Source: Siphonodentalium dalli
Taxonomy: Eukaryota; Mollusca; Scaphopoda; Gadilida; Siphonodentaliidae
Length of the DNA: 64,000 nucleotides
NCBI GenBank assembly: GCA_032622095.1
Contig: CP136061.1
Coordinates: 126,494,754-126,558,753, forward strand
Reading direction: 5' to 3'
Position numbers and translations under genes: made by a program. Under the pieces are notes generated by a model that saw nothing but the letters and a program-made list of their open reading frames with translations, had not been told where the DNA came from and made no database searches. How positions within the stretch are numbered: position 1 is the first letter of the stretch; each line of letters begins with the position of its first letter. This document shows positions 11,726 through 23,097 of this stretch, one piece after another.

Positions 11726-12982
11726 GATCAGATTGAAGTTCTCCAAACAGTTGAAGTTGATGATGTTTATGGGAGGCCCTTTTCACATTTATTTCTTACT
11801 GGTAGTAGCAGGGTTACCCGGCATTGCCCAGGTTAAAGTGATGTGAAACCCTCTGTGGATATTTGGTGGGAATAGAGAATACTCTTGCTCTCAAAGTGTT
11901 ACACGTATTCTCATAAATTGTATATCCAAATGGCATCACAAAACATGATTCTTACACGTGGAATATAAGTAAGTGGCTCACCTTGTCATGTCGGAGCGAT
12001 TATCATTTTGTTTATAGCGTTTAATCCGTCCCACTAATAAAGAAGTATTTATTTATTTACAACTGCGTATACTTCAGACGTTATAGTTATAGCATGAAAC
12101 ATGAACATCATAAACACATTAGTTCGAAAAAATAAAAGACGACAATTGTGTTTTACATAGAGATGTATCAATCAATCAATCAATCTAGTTTATCATATCT
12201 TCATGAAGATATATAGAGATGTTTTAAAGATATGTCCAGGTGCTCCTCTGTTCTGGTGCTATATACTGGCTAATCATTTTCAGTTTAAAAGAAATGATGT
12301 TATGCAAGTATAGCAGCTACTGTACATGTACCATGTGCCCGACACATCGAGATTTTGAGTTGTTTATATATGTTAGGCGATGAGTCTGTTCTAAAAAATG
12401 AAATAAATCCTCTGTATCGGGCAGATATACCCTTGTCAGATGTCACTATTGGAGGATCCTGAAAAGTCATGTGCTACGGACTGAGTTTTCCTTTATCTCA
12501 GAAGTAACCATATTTGACTGCACACTGTGACCACTATTTTTGAACAGGCCTGCTCTACATTTCCATATCTCTTGGCAATTGTAACTTTTTTTTGTGGAAA
12601 CTATATTGAATGGGACAGACTCAATCGTGTTATAATATATACATGAGCCATTCTAATATGCAATCCTATGACGATTCAAGGTCCATCAGTTTGAATGAAT
12701 ATATGTATCTCTTAAATAGATTGATATAAATATACTTTTAATGCTTTCTTCTATGTATCTGTGTTGCTAGATCATTTTGGAATGCCCTGATTTCCATCCC
12801 CATATAAATATGACAGTTGAGAAGATATAATTGTTCAAGTGACTTAATTCGGTCACCATTTGTCGAGATTGTGAAATTGGAATGCCAAAAACTCCTTAGA
12901 ACGACATGGAGATGGCCTGGGAGATGATTATATATAACTTTGTTAGATATCGGTGAATTGAACAATCTTAATATGATCATAC
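11726..12982. other. Unassigned, with an (ATCA)n microsatellite at 12168-12185
   Basis: The only clear features are a short caatcaatcaatc run and the adjoining small palindrome atatcttcatgaagatat. No gene or transposon ends are recognised. Confidence 0.4.
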
Positions 12983-13474
12983 CAGGGTTTCCGCCGGGGG
13001 GAATTTATGAGTCCGTATTGGGGAAACACATAGCGCGACGGGACGACATGGTTCGCCCCGTCGGGTGAAAATTTTGTTATTTGACACTGAAAAGAAGCCA
13101 TTTCCTTGCACCTGAGTGTCCCACAAAGCAATCCAAAGCTACGTATATTATGCAAGTCGATGATTTCCGTGGGTGCATTAATTCTGTTGATGGTATCCAA
13201 ATAGTTAGTCATTTAATTACGTACGTAAGACTGCCGTCTGATTGAAGACTATATACCGTAAATGAACGAGCTACGAGTTTAATAAAGTGTTTACAAATTT
13301 ATAACTTACAATAAGATTCCAACAGGTATATACATGTATAATGAATCTAAACACTAAAAAGCATCTACGCATTGACCAATAATACCTAGCAAGGAGAATT
13401 GAATAAAGTATTTCTTAGAATTTCAAGTAGCGTCAGTGAAAATGAAACTGACAGGATTATATATTCTGTCAATC

Positions 13475-13610
13475 GTAAAACTATTTGTGCGCGGTGACGT
13501 CATACTGCAGGGTTTGTCTGCAGGAGATATTTATAGCGGCGAAATACGAATGGTAGCGAAATCTTTCACCCGGAACGCGTCGCTTGTTCAATAGTCTGTA
13601 TTAGTCCAAC
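13475..13610 (+). repeat. Dispersed segment with TGACGTCA, copy A
   Basis: Shares gtcaatc.taaaactatt, ggtgacgtcatactgc, atttatagc and a later ...cgcttgttc..atagt block with 27915-28055. Copy A is more CpG-rich (cccggaacgcgtcgc) than copy B, where several CpGs read as CA or TG. It sits inside the 12983-15110 element. Confidence 0.6.
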
Positions 13611-14405
13611 AACTCATGACCGCAGCTATAGAACATAGTTTTAGCCAACGTGTTATAAAAAATATAATTGAGTTTTTGGCGGGAAATGTGAACATATGCG
13701 TCGTTGATTATTGTGCTTGGGGGACAACGAAACTATTATTGACCTTACTTTGACTTTATCTCCATACTGGGGGTGGGGTGGGGGTATGTGTTCGTGTTTA
13801 TTCTCCATGCATGTAATATGGCTCAAATGAATGGTGTTCTCATGCACTATGAATTCCCGCTATAATGACTGATTTGGGACAGGTTCCGTATTATTGTGAA
13901 ATAAATCACTTTGGGATTTTGTTAAGTATGCATGTCAAATATACGCATAATAATCAACACACGTAGAGAATCACATGTATTTTTCAGGAACTTCGCTTAC
14001 CGGTACATCGAACTAAAAAACAAATGGTAATACAGCAATAAGATAAATGATCAACATTGAGTAGTTTCATCCACGAAAATCCCGTGCATAAAAATATCCC
14101 CGACTCAGCAATTGGGTCTTCTTTGATCCAATTATGTAATCGTACGATAGCACGGGTTCGTAATCGTACGATAGCACTGGGTCTTCGAGCATGAATAGTA
14201 TCATCCATGGAATCCCGTGCACAAAAATATCCGCACTCAACAGTCCGGCATTCTTTGATGTTACCGCGACATGTATTACGCTGTATCTAATGTCACTATT
14301 TGACATGCTCTTTCTTATTGTTTTTTCGGGAAATGGACTGTCGATTTCATTTTGTCAATATTAATGAAAATAAGTGTAGATATATAGCCTGTTGACACAG
14401 ACAAG

Positions 14406-15011
14406 CAGATGCGGACTGGCCCATCGGGAGACCGGGAAAATTCCCGATGGGCCGGAGGCCGGACGTGGGCCGCCATATGTGTTGTTTAACCAGCCTAATT
14501 GGCTGCTCGTAATTTTGTCATTAAATGAACTTGTCAGCATCATATAACACCACATAAAGACCCTGTTAATCTTAAGATTTTAACTGTAACTCCCAGCTGT
14601 AAATCCCATATAATTTCTCACGCACCCCTCCCGGACCCTCCCCCCAATTGAAATTTCCAACACAATAGGAACGCTTCAGTGGAGGCCAGTCTAGATGCTA
14701 GGATTAGCGATTTTCTTGTATAGTTTTCAAAATTTTCTCACCCCGGGCTGAACAACCATGGACAGCCCGGTGTGTGCATGGTCTCTTGTCCGTAGCCGTG
14801 TGCATTTGTCTGGGGTTAGACCGCTAGATGTTAGAATTTATGCAATTTTTCAGGTAAATTATGCAAAAACATGTATTTGGTCTGATTTTGATTCAAGGGT
14901 GGGGGGGGGGGGGGGGGGGGTTGCAAACGGAATGTGCCTTTGGCAGATGGGCCGGTATTATATTCATATTCATTTCCCAGGCCGGTTTTTTGGCCCAGTC
15001 CGCCTCTGCTG
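14406..15011. mobile_element. Nested hAT-like element (CAG.TGCGGACTGG ends)
   Basis: The left end CAGATGCGGACTGGCCC is matched by a right end that reads inward as CAGCAGAGGCGGACTGGGCC. The flanks repeat agacaag (14399-14405 and 15012-15018), a 7-bp duplication; an eighth base mismatches. Subterminal gatgggccgg motifs recur at both sides. It contains a 20-base G run (14901-14920). No protein is encoded. Confidence 0.68.
14901..14920 (+). repeat. Poly-G tract
   Basis: Twenty consecutive G residues. Such tracts can form quadruplexes and are error-prone in assembly, so the exact length is uncertain. Confidence 0.9.
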
Positions 15012-15115
15012 AGACAAGACTGAAAAAGTTTTTAATAACGTCATTTATTTGTGTATGAGGGGGATTTCATGCAACGGCCGACGGGGGGAATGGGTCCGTG
15101 GGAAACCCTGCATAC

Positions 15116-15949
15116 GTAAACGTAATTTGCACCCGCTTGTTACTGTTCATGGTATTATCGGATGAATTTTTATCTTTAGAACGATTTGATGATAAACTGT
15201 AATGGAACACAAGAAAATCATATATATATAAATAATCACATATAACGTAAATGTGGATGATCATCCTGCCTGTGTAATACGACGCAGTCCTGTCTGGAAT
15301 TTTGCGCGCCGATGTAGGTTGTGACGTCATGATGTACGTCTTGATGTCATGACGCCTTTACTGGTTTCCCAAGAAGCAATCTTAAATGGACTCTGCGATC
15401 TTTCAATCAGAACTTATAGTTTCCGTTTGTCGGCCTTGCACTTTGGGAATATTTCTTCAATCTTTTAGGCGGAAATACCGTTAGAAAATGGAAGATAAAA
15501 TATAAATGGCCAGTAAGGCCCCTAGGGCAAATATTTTTAATAATTTTATAAAATATGTAAACAAAACTTGTTCATGCAATTTCACCTATTGTTAACCAGA
15601 GCTTTGGTTTAATTTACATTCAATTTTTTAAATATCTTTGGCTTTAGGAGCGTGATGTTCCTACATATTGCTAACATTTACTGGAACAATGTTTTTTTAT
15701 TTCTGCCCTGGAGCATTTTGCCCAATTACACATTTCGAGGTGGTATTAATCAATACAAAACGGCGGCCGTCGCTAACAATAATATTTTGGACTCGGCTGA
15801 CCCTTGAGTTATGAATAAATTATTTTATTTTAGGTAAGTTCAATCTATTTTTAGAGTGGGCTGAAAAAGTCGATTAGTATATCTCATATCCGCATACGTA
15901 TACCCTAGGTCGCTTCGCTTCCGGCGCTATAAATGCTAGTGAATCTCCT
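15116..15949. other. No recognisable feature
   Basis: Non-coding sequence without identifiable repeats. A TGACGTCATG stretch near 15322 is followed closely by tgatgtcatgacgcc, but no larger structure is evident. Confidence 0.4.
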
Positions 15950-16435
15950 CCATGACCCAAATGACCCCAAATGTGATTTAATTCATCATATCACTAGAGA
16001 AGAACGTTCATGAATTTGGTGGAATCAGTGCTAAATATATTTGTATCAACTTTGGTGCAACTCCCCTCATGCATGACTTGAACCGTGCCACTTTTGTCAT
16101 ATTTAAACCACGTCTATTAGACTCATGCATGCATTATATAATGGAGATGATTATATATAAGTTTGGTGATAATCAGCAACTAAACAAATTCTTATCATAG
16201 TTATTACCCCCCCCTCATCTCTCACCCAAACGGCACCAATTTCGCGTCTTTAAATCACACGTTTATATTCCTCGTATCACAGAGAAGAATAATATATCAA
16301 TTTGGTCGAAATCTGCGCTAAAAATAGTTTGATGGTAATTGGCACTAAACATATTTTTATTAGTTTTTTGGTGACCCTCCCGTCCCTATTTCGGACTCAA
16401 GCGGCGCCACTTTGACATCATTAAACCACACATTT

Positions 16436-17325
16436 CACCCCATGCATCCGGATATGCTCGTAGCGGAAGACATGCTCGTAGCGGAATAACCACATGGCCC
16501 GCGAGTTGCACATCGTCTTTAGTTGTCTTAAGTTATTTCATAAAAACACGGATTAGTTTACCTTGATTTTTTTTAAACGTTAAGAGCGATAATCGGTCTA
16601 CAGCAATGAGCGGTTGTGGTTTCCGCAATTTGCATATTACTGTTCGATAATCGGGTTTTATACGAAAATTAAGACCTGAAATACTTACTCGATATAAGTT
16701 TTATCAAATATTAATGAATCTTTGCATTGACACATTATATAACATACAGTCTCTCAAAGTATGATATCTTAGCTTCAAAATGAACTGGACATGTTTGCGA
16801 TGTCAATCATATTAGTGCCCGAAAAATTAGTTTCCATGGAGGCACTCACTTGATTTTGGGGCATGTCTATAGCAAACGTAAAACCACTGCTATAGACATG
16901 CCATATATTCTTGCTATGACCTGCATATATGGTTATTTTTTACTACGTAAAATGTAGAAACATGACTGAAAATGTTGTCTATTATATTAAGGGAATATGC
17001 GCGGAAATAGCAATGTATGCAAAGATAATATTGTCTGGGCTGTTACCACGGAAATCGTAATTTTATGTAAGAAATGCAAATTTTGCCACAATTTTTGGCC
17101 TAACTTCCCGGTAAAATAGGATTAAACTGCGTCCATGTTTAAAGAAGTTTGATGTACAGTTGGGTAAATTATAGCCACAAATAGTACCACCACCGTCAAC
17201 CACTGGTATGTGCTGGTTTCGGTGCAACATGTGTCTAACCGTGAACGGTGTGCAAATAGCGGGCCATGTGGTTATTCCGCTACGAGCATGTCTTCCGCTA
17301 CGAGCATATCCGGATGCATGGGGTG
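16436..17325. mobile_element. 890-bp DNA transposon, 67-bp perfect TIRs, 5-bp TSD
   Basis: The first 67 bp (16436-16502) recur as an exact inverted copy at 17259-17325; the ends read CACCCCATGCATCCGG. Each TIR contains atgctcgtagcggaa twice in tandem. Flanks are a direct cattt (16431-16435, 17326-17330), and removing the element rejoins a taaaccacaca... box of the host repeat. The interior is non-coding and includes a hairpin at 16861-16901 (gcatgtctatagca arms). CAC termini plus a 5-bp duplication recall Transib/ProtoRAG elements, but the CACWRTG heptamer is not matched, so the family is open. Confidence 0.85.
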
Positions 17326-17738
17326 CATTTAGACTCATTATAGAGCTGAATATATATAAAATTTATGAAAATTGGCGAGTATACAAATTCGTATCAAATT
17401 TAGGGCCACCATTGCATATCTCTCACCCAAAAGGCACCAATTTGGCGCACTTAAACCACACGATTAGATTATTCGTATCACGGAGAAGAATATGTATCAA
17501 TCAGGTGGAAATCTGCGCTAAACATATTGTTTATCAATGTTTGTGTCCCTCTCACCCTCTAGGCACCCCTGACTCGAATGGCCCCACTTTTGACATCTTT
17601 AAACCACACAATTAAACTCCTGATATCATGGAGATTATTATTTGTAAGTTTGGTGCTAATCCATGACTAAACAAATTTTTATTAAATTTAGTGCCCACCC
17701 CACCCCACCCCCATCTCTCACCAAAGCAGCACCTATAT

Positions 17739-18607
17739 CAGGGACCAGCCGAGAGGGCGACGTGGGCGACTTCTTCGCCCTAGCGCCGTCCACTTCGCCT
17801 TATTTTTGCAGTCGGGCGAAGTTCAAGTCGCCCTGAAAATTCCAAAGTTGACTGACGAAAATCGGCAAAATGCCCCAAATAATTTATGATAATTTACAAC
17901 TGTCAACTGTGATTGCACACAATACTCCACTATCAGGGTGTATCAGGGTGTTATAAAACAATTAACACCTGTATTGCTCCAATCTGGAAGCATGTTGACA
18001 AAGGAGTCTGATTACTGGCACCTGTGAAAACATCGTCGGACCTCAAGTGTTAATCTTGTTGTTGTTATTTTTAGATTACCGTGATTACCACACCTTACAA
18101 TGAAGATTACAACTCACACCTCTCACAATGTGTCAATTCATCACTCCCTCTACGGAGTTTGGTTAAAGAAATTTTAAAACAAATTCATTTGTGAAGCATA
18201 TTAAATTTTCAAACGGGATTACTAACAGAGCACAGTAAAAGTGTTCATGATTTCGTTTCGTTTCGGTTTGATATATTGTTGGCATTTTTAAAAACCCGAA
18301 TAATATGAAATAAAATCCTGTCATTCTCCCACAATTACGATATAAAATGCTGCTACCCTCTCACAATTATGTTTGGGTATTATTAATAGTTATTAGGGTC
18401 ATGAAGTGAACATAATGACTCCATACACTGTATTTCAACCATTGTTTCATAAGTTTAATTGACATATGTCATCTCTCCTATTTTCGTTCTATAGCTATTC
18501 CTGTCGTAGTACTGATCAATTTAAATTTTGTAGACTCACTTCGCCCTATAGAACGGCCACTTCGCCTTATTTTTTCGCCCTGAAAATCTGGTCTAGGCTG
18601 GTCCCTG
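17739..18607. mobile_element. 869-bp hAT-like nonautonomous element
   Basis: The left end CAGGGACCAGCC and right end GGCTGGTCCCTG are exact inverted repeats. The flanks are an exact 8-bp direct repeat, acctatat (17731-17738, 18608-18615), the hallmark of hAT insertion. Subterminal ttcgccc and ttcgccttattttt motifs recur at both ends, as is common for hAT transposase binding. The interior is AT-rich and non-coding. A related end is seen at about 49010-49050. Confidence 0.88.
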
Positions 18608-19269
18608 ACCTATATGACGTCTTTAAAATCACACGATTAGATTCCTCATATCATGGATAAGAATGTTTATCAATTTGGTGGAAATTGGCGCTAAAAATAT
18701 TGTGTATCAATTTTGGTGCCGCTCTCCCTTTCAGTGCACCCCTGACTCGAATGATGCCACTTTTGACAGCTTTAAGCCACGCCATTAGACACCTCATACC
18801 ATGGGGATGAATCTGTATAAGTTTCATGGCAATCGGCGACTAAACCAATTCTTATCAGATTTAGTACCCACCCACTGCCCCCCCCAATCTCTCATCCCAA
18901 CGACACCAATTTGGCGTCTTTAAATCACACAATAAGATTTCTTGTATCATGGAGAAGATCTCAGAAGAATGTGCATCAATTTGGTGGAATTCGGCGCTAA
19001 AATTATTTTGATCAATTTTGGTGCCCCTCTCCCCTTCCGGGCATCCCTGACATGAACTTTTGACATATTTAAACCACAGAATTAGATTCTTCATATTATG
19101 GGGATGATTATATATAAGTTTGGTGGCAATCGGCGACAAATTTTTGTTCTGCCCCTTTTCTTTCTGTCCCTGACAACAACGGCGTCACTTTAGAAAATTC
19201 TAACCCTCGCCATTATCTTTCTCGTAAAAAGTTACCCCTATTAGACCCCTTTTGTGCCATCTGGGTGGT

Positions 19270-19800
19270 AAATATTTGCGCTTAAGCACAAACAACTTCT
19301 GTCATTTGTGCTTAAGCGCAAATATTTAGGCTTAAGCGCAAATAAAAATTCATATGCATTGATTCCACTTGAATTGATTTTAAATGGCACAGGCCTAAAC
19401 ACATCACTCAAGTCTATATAAGCCCACATGTGAGGGAAGCAATCCCCCAGTAACCCCTATTTACCTTTTATGACCATGGAAATGGTATAGATCTGTGCAG
19501 GATATGTCTCTTTTATAAAATGTACAAGATCTCGGGGATGGAGACACAAATTCTTGGGGGCAGGGATGCTGTTTTTTCCCCTATTTTAAGTCAATAAGTA
19601 CACCATATGAGGGACCCAATCATTTACAATCGGAGGGAAGTAAGGGAGTGTTAGGTATTTGCACTTAAGCGCAAATAATTTGTAAACGCTTAAGCGCAAA
19701 TGATTTGTGCTCAAGCGCAAATATATTGATAGACACATATTTGTGCTTAAGTGCAAATGATTTACGCTTAAGCGCAAATATTGTGCTTAAGCGCAAATAA
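19270..19800. repeat. Cluster of nine CTTAAG-centred ~20-bp palindromes
   Basis: The consensus is atttgcgcttaagcgcaaat, a perfect 20-bp palindrome. Centres start at 19281, 19311, 19331, then 19664, 19689, 19710, 19746, 19767 and 19786. Several steps are 19-21 bp, close to two helical turns. Variants substitute single bases (gtgctt, cacttaag, gctcaag). The sequence between the two groups (19340-19650) is unrelated. It may be a protein-binding array or a decayed short satellite. A 63-codon reverse frame here is a by-product of the repeat. Confidence 0.8.
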
Positions 19801-19837
19801 ATAATAAATGTGAAAAGGACCTCCCATTAGTCACTCT

Positions 19838-19995
19838 AATGTTAATTTGAGACTATAGATACTTCCAAGTAGATGAGGCCCATGCAGAATGAGGTCTCCA
19901 GAGGGTGAATTTGGTGGTGCTAGCCTGCTGTGCGGGGTAGCATCACTAAATTCACCTTCTGAGGACCTCTTTCTGTAAATGTCAGACACATTATA
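19838..19995. mobile_element. FB-1 fragment, single hairpin
   Basis: One terminal hairpin: catgcagaatgaggtctcca pairs with the ggacctctttctgtaaatg strand. The other half of the element is missing. Ends with gtcagacacattatatccagg, matching the right flank phrase of full copies. Confidence 0.7.
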
Positions 19996-20391
19996 TCCAG
20001 GCTTGGTGGACAACGGGTCATATGATTTATAAATCATTATGTCGGTTTATGATGATGATGATTATATATGTAACATATGGCAATACTAATGATGGGTGTT
20101 ACACTTTAATAACTCTCTTACATTCACTAACCTGATTTTAACCCTAAACTGTAAACCTAAATCTGTACATGTAAGTACTATTTAATGGATTTTTGGAAAA
20201 AAAATGTAAACTGAAGATTGCAGTCGTTTTTTGACTTGCTTGAATCCGGTGGAAAATATAGCAGGTTTCTGTGACATTTCAATGAGAATCGATGAACTTA
20301 CCAATATAGTAATGTATTCCTGTGCCACACAATGAATGTCACTCACATTCATGTGAGAATTTCTTGCCATGCCTCAACATACAGTAAAGCC

Positions 20392-20653
20392 TTAAATAAT
20401 CGACTCCTTAACCACAGCAGAATTATAGGTAACTTTTCAGGATTTAGTCGCAAATATGGCTTGTTGCCATTCATCGGAAAGCTCTCCCCGAGAGCTTTCC
20501 GATGAATGGCAACAATCCATATTTCCGACTAAATCCTGAAAAGTTACCCACAGCTTTCCGATGAATGGCAACAAGCCATATTTCCGACTAAATCCTGAAA
20601 AGTTACCCATAATTCTGCTGTGGTTAAGGAGTCGATAACTTAGGGCATTACTG
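20392..20653. mobile_element. TA-1 palindromic MITE, copy 2 (extra arm segment)
   Basis: Cagtaaagcct / gggcattactg ends at TA sites. The centre is agctctccccgagagct. One arm segment of about 60-70 bp (agctttccgatgaatggcaa through aagttaccca) occurs twice in succession at about 20500-20610, so the element is longer than the ~215-bp norm and its fold would carry a bulged duplicate. Confidence 0.88.
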
Positions 20654-20660
20654 TATGTTG

Positions 20661-21040
20661 TTGGTCATTTGCAGAATGAGGTCCCCAGCACACAGATTAG
20701 CATCACTAAATTCACCCTCTTGGGACCTCATTCTGTTTAGGCCTAATCTTTTCTGGAATGTATTTTTATTATAAAAAGTTTTTTTAAGTTTCTTTAGAAA
20801 TTTCTTTAGAAAGTTTTTTTTTCTTTGTTAGTTTAGTTTCTCTAATTATCCATAAATTGGCAGACTACAGACTAATGAGAGCACTTCACCATCTGGGAAC
20901 TTAAATCTGTGTCTAGGTCTTCCATAGGAAATGAGGCCATGCAGAATGGGGTCCCCCGAGGATGAATTTGGTGACCATCACTAATTTCACCCTCTGGGGA
21001 GCTCATTCTGCAAATGACCAGCACCATATGTTTAGGCCTG
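20661..21040. mobile_element. FB-1 foldback element, copy 2
   Basis: The left hairpin (gcagaatgaggtccccagca ... cctcattctg, 20671-20729) and right hairpin (gcagaatggggtcccc ... ctcattctgcaaatg, 20940-21017) are joined by an AT-rich middle containing ttagtttagtttctctaa. It starts only a few bases after the TA-1 copy at 20392-20653. Confidence 0.82.
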
Positions 21041-21169
21041 CTTCTGACATGGTAGTAATTTTGAAAGGCAAACCAACCTTAACCCAGAAACAAAGATGTG
21101 CAGACTTCATTTGACACCACTGGTTTCCCATGATCAATAATAATGACGTTTATGAGTAGAAGTTAATTA

Positions 21170-21365
21170 GTTACTGGATATGTTCCCATATCATATTGTG
21201 GTTAGCTGGCAGCACCTGATTACACCTTTAATGTCACCGTGTGCCTGTTGTGCCTTGATATTGAGTCAAAGAGTTGGGCTCATTCTACTTTGTAATTAGC
21301 TCATCAGAAGTTGCAGCTCAAAGATGTTGAACTAATTAGCAGAGCTTGTAATTTCTGTTACCTGG
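21170..21365 (+). repeat. Diverged direct repeat, copy A (partner 21905-22130)
   Basis: Shares attctactttgtaattagct, cagctcaaagat, aattagcaga, cctgttgtgccttga and tctgttacctgg, in the same order, with the later copy. The two are about 740 bp apart. No coding potential. Confidence 0.75.
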
Positions 21366-21525
21366 CAGCATATTGCACACGGTCCTAAATTAGATCACTG
21401 TTGTAAAACAATGTACCGATGGAGCAAAGTAAAACTTTATGTAGGCAAACACTTTGGAAACTCATACCGGTAACTAATATTACATCCTGTGTTTTGGGTG
21501 GTTCTAAGAGGTCCCTAATATGCCC

Positions 21526-21756
21526 TGTCACTACCTTGTGACCATATTGGATCCACCAGGTCCGGTTCCGTGGTTTTAGTGCTACACCCATATATGGAAG
21601 TCATGAATAATTCAAAAGCTCCATACATGTATATGGAAATGCTACTCCAAAACTTTTCAAGACCAGTAGCACTAATCCACAGAACCGGGGCTGGAAGAAT
21701 TTCTGAAACCACGGAACGGAGCTGGATGAATCCAATATGGCCACAACCCAGTGATC
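21526..21756. repeat. Nested foldback element between the direct repeats
   Basis: The outer arms (tgaccatattggatcca near 21538 and tgaatccaatatggccac near 21726) and inner arms (ccggttccgtggttttag near 21562 and ctaatccacagaaccgg near 21672) give two nested inverted-repeat layers around a catgtatatgg-rich centre. Two frames of 66-97 codons on opposite strands run through it and are palindrome artefacts. Confidence 0.6.
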
Positions 21757-21904
21757 TCGCTAATTGGTAAGGTACATAGTGCATTAGGACATCAAACATG
21801 TAAGCCATCCATGCAATTATAATGAAGCTGGTTCAATACCTGATAATCAATCAGGGATCTGTGATCTATACACACAAAAGGAAGGCTGATTTTCCAGTGA
21901 AATC

Positions 21905-22130
21905 AGTTACTTGATATATTCCGATATCATATAGTTGTTAGCTAGTAGTAGCTGATTACACCTTTAAGGTGCAGTCGACTGAAAAAATGTCACTTAGAGC
22001 CTGTTGTGCCTTGACATTGAGTCAAAAGAGATGGGGTCATTCTACTTTGTAATTAGCTCTTCAGGAGCAGCAGCTCAAAGATTTTGAATTAATTAGCAGA
22101 TCTTGTAATATCTGTTACCTGGTAGCAACC
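21905..22130 (+). repeat. Diverged direct repeat, copy B
   Basis: Partner of 21170-21365. Carries an insertion around 21972-22000 (ggtgcagtcgactgaaaa) relative to copy A. Confidence 0.75.
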
Positions 22131-23097
22131 CTGTTAATTAGCTTCTGCTATTGGCTGAGCTGAATCAAATGCCAAAGCAAAAATAAATTTTGTCGGCTAT
22201 TCTCTTTTAGACGAGGCAAATTTCAGAGCCTGCAAATGTTTCGTGCAAAATTGAAACAATTTTCCGCAGACATTGTCTTTAGTGTCACACTGTGGAAGTC
22301 TGCAGACAACAAAAAATTAATTGTTGAATGCCAAGGACTACTAAGATAACAAGTACCATGTTGATAATCAGACATCTTCGGTCAAATCAAACCGAAGTTT
22401 GCCATGATAATGGCACAAGTTCAAATTGTTAAACTGAAGTTAGATGTGTAGAGCATGCGACTTCGATGGGTGACATTACTGGTGGCCAAATTGGAAAATG
22501 GGCAATAAAAATTTCATTTGGCCGAACTTCTCAAACCTCTCAAATTATCATCAGATCAGCATGAAACACTTAATCCGTTAACAGGTAATCAGCAGTTACT
22601 CGCCTGTGTATGGATAACAATTTATCAAAAGTCACACATGCTTACTTATCAAAACAATGATGATTAGCTTCTAGAATGGTGTACTTTATTAATCAAGTGA
22701 CAATACTTTACTGTATTGTGGTTTCAAAATAAGGCACATGTAGCGAATCAGTGCTCATTTAGTTTAACATACATGTATGTTGCCGGCAAGACTTATTTCA
22801 GTTTTTATAAGGTTCCCATCCATTCACATTTCCATCATCACTTTTCTCCAACTCAATATTTATCAGTTATTTTTGTGCGTGTTTCTTTATATTTTTGTTT
22901 TAGTTTCGATGATCCCGTATTTTGATTTTCCATTTGGCCAAAGTTTCTGAAAAATTACCAACAAAATTCAGAAATGACTAAAAATTGGCCAACAGAATTT
23001 TCCGGCCAGAGTGAACCCTTGTGGCTTCTATTTGCAGTGGGCTGATTGCCCGGTAAATCAACTCACTGTGTAGTCGTATCCCCACAAATAAAAATGT
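22131..23097. other. No recognisable feature
   Basis: Non-coding sequence without clear repeat structure. A 69-codon frame at 22716 has no recognisable motif. Confidence 0.4.

Larger units (their letters stand above)
12983..15110. mobile_element. 2.1-kb hAT-like nonautonomous element (CAGGGTTTCC ends)
   Basis: The left end CAGGGTTTCCGCCGGGGGG and right end GGGAAACCCTG are inverted repeats; G-rich subterminal stretches follow on both sides (gggggaattt... and ccgacggggggaat). The flanks share catac (12978-12982 and 15111-15115). A hAT TSD would be 8 bp, so the match is partial. A second element (14406-15011) is nested inside. A related pair of ends bounds 53371-54124. No transposase frame is visible. 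Confidence 0.6.
15950..19140 (+). repeat. Diverged long tandem repeat split by two transposons
   Basis: Units carry a recurring order of boxes: ggagatgattatatataagt, tttggtg..aat, ctctcaccc, ggcaccaattt, ctttaaa.cacac, atcaatttggt and tgcgctaaa. They occur at 15950-16435, 17326-17738 and 18608-19140. The two interruptions are the 890-bp element (16436-17325) and an 869-bp hAT-like element (17739-18607). Open frames crossing this block (such as 17208-17615) only reflect the repeat. Confidence 0.75.

Noticed and set aside
16436-17325. Calling the element a true Transib or a RAG recombination signal pair
   Set aside because: CAC ends and a 5-bp TSD fit, but no CACWRTG heptamer or nonamer is visible and no transposase is present.
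17208-17615. 135-codon + frame
   Set aside because: It spans the right inverted repeat of the 890-bp element and a unit of the surrounding tandem repeat.
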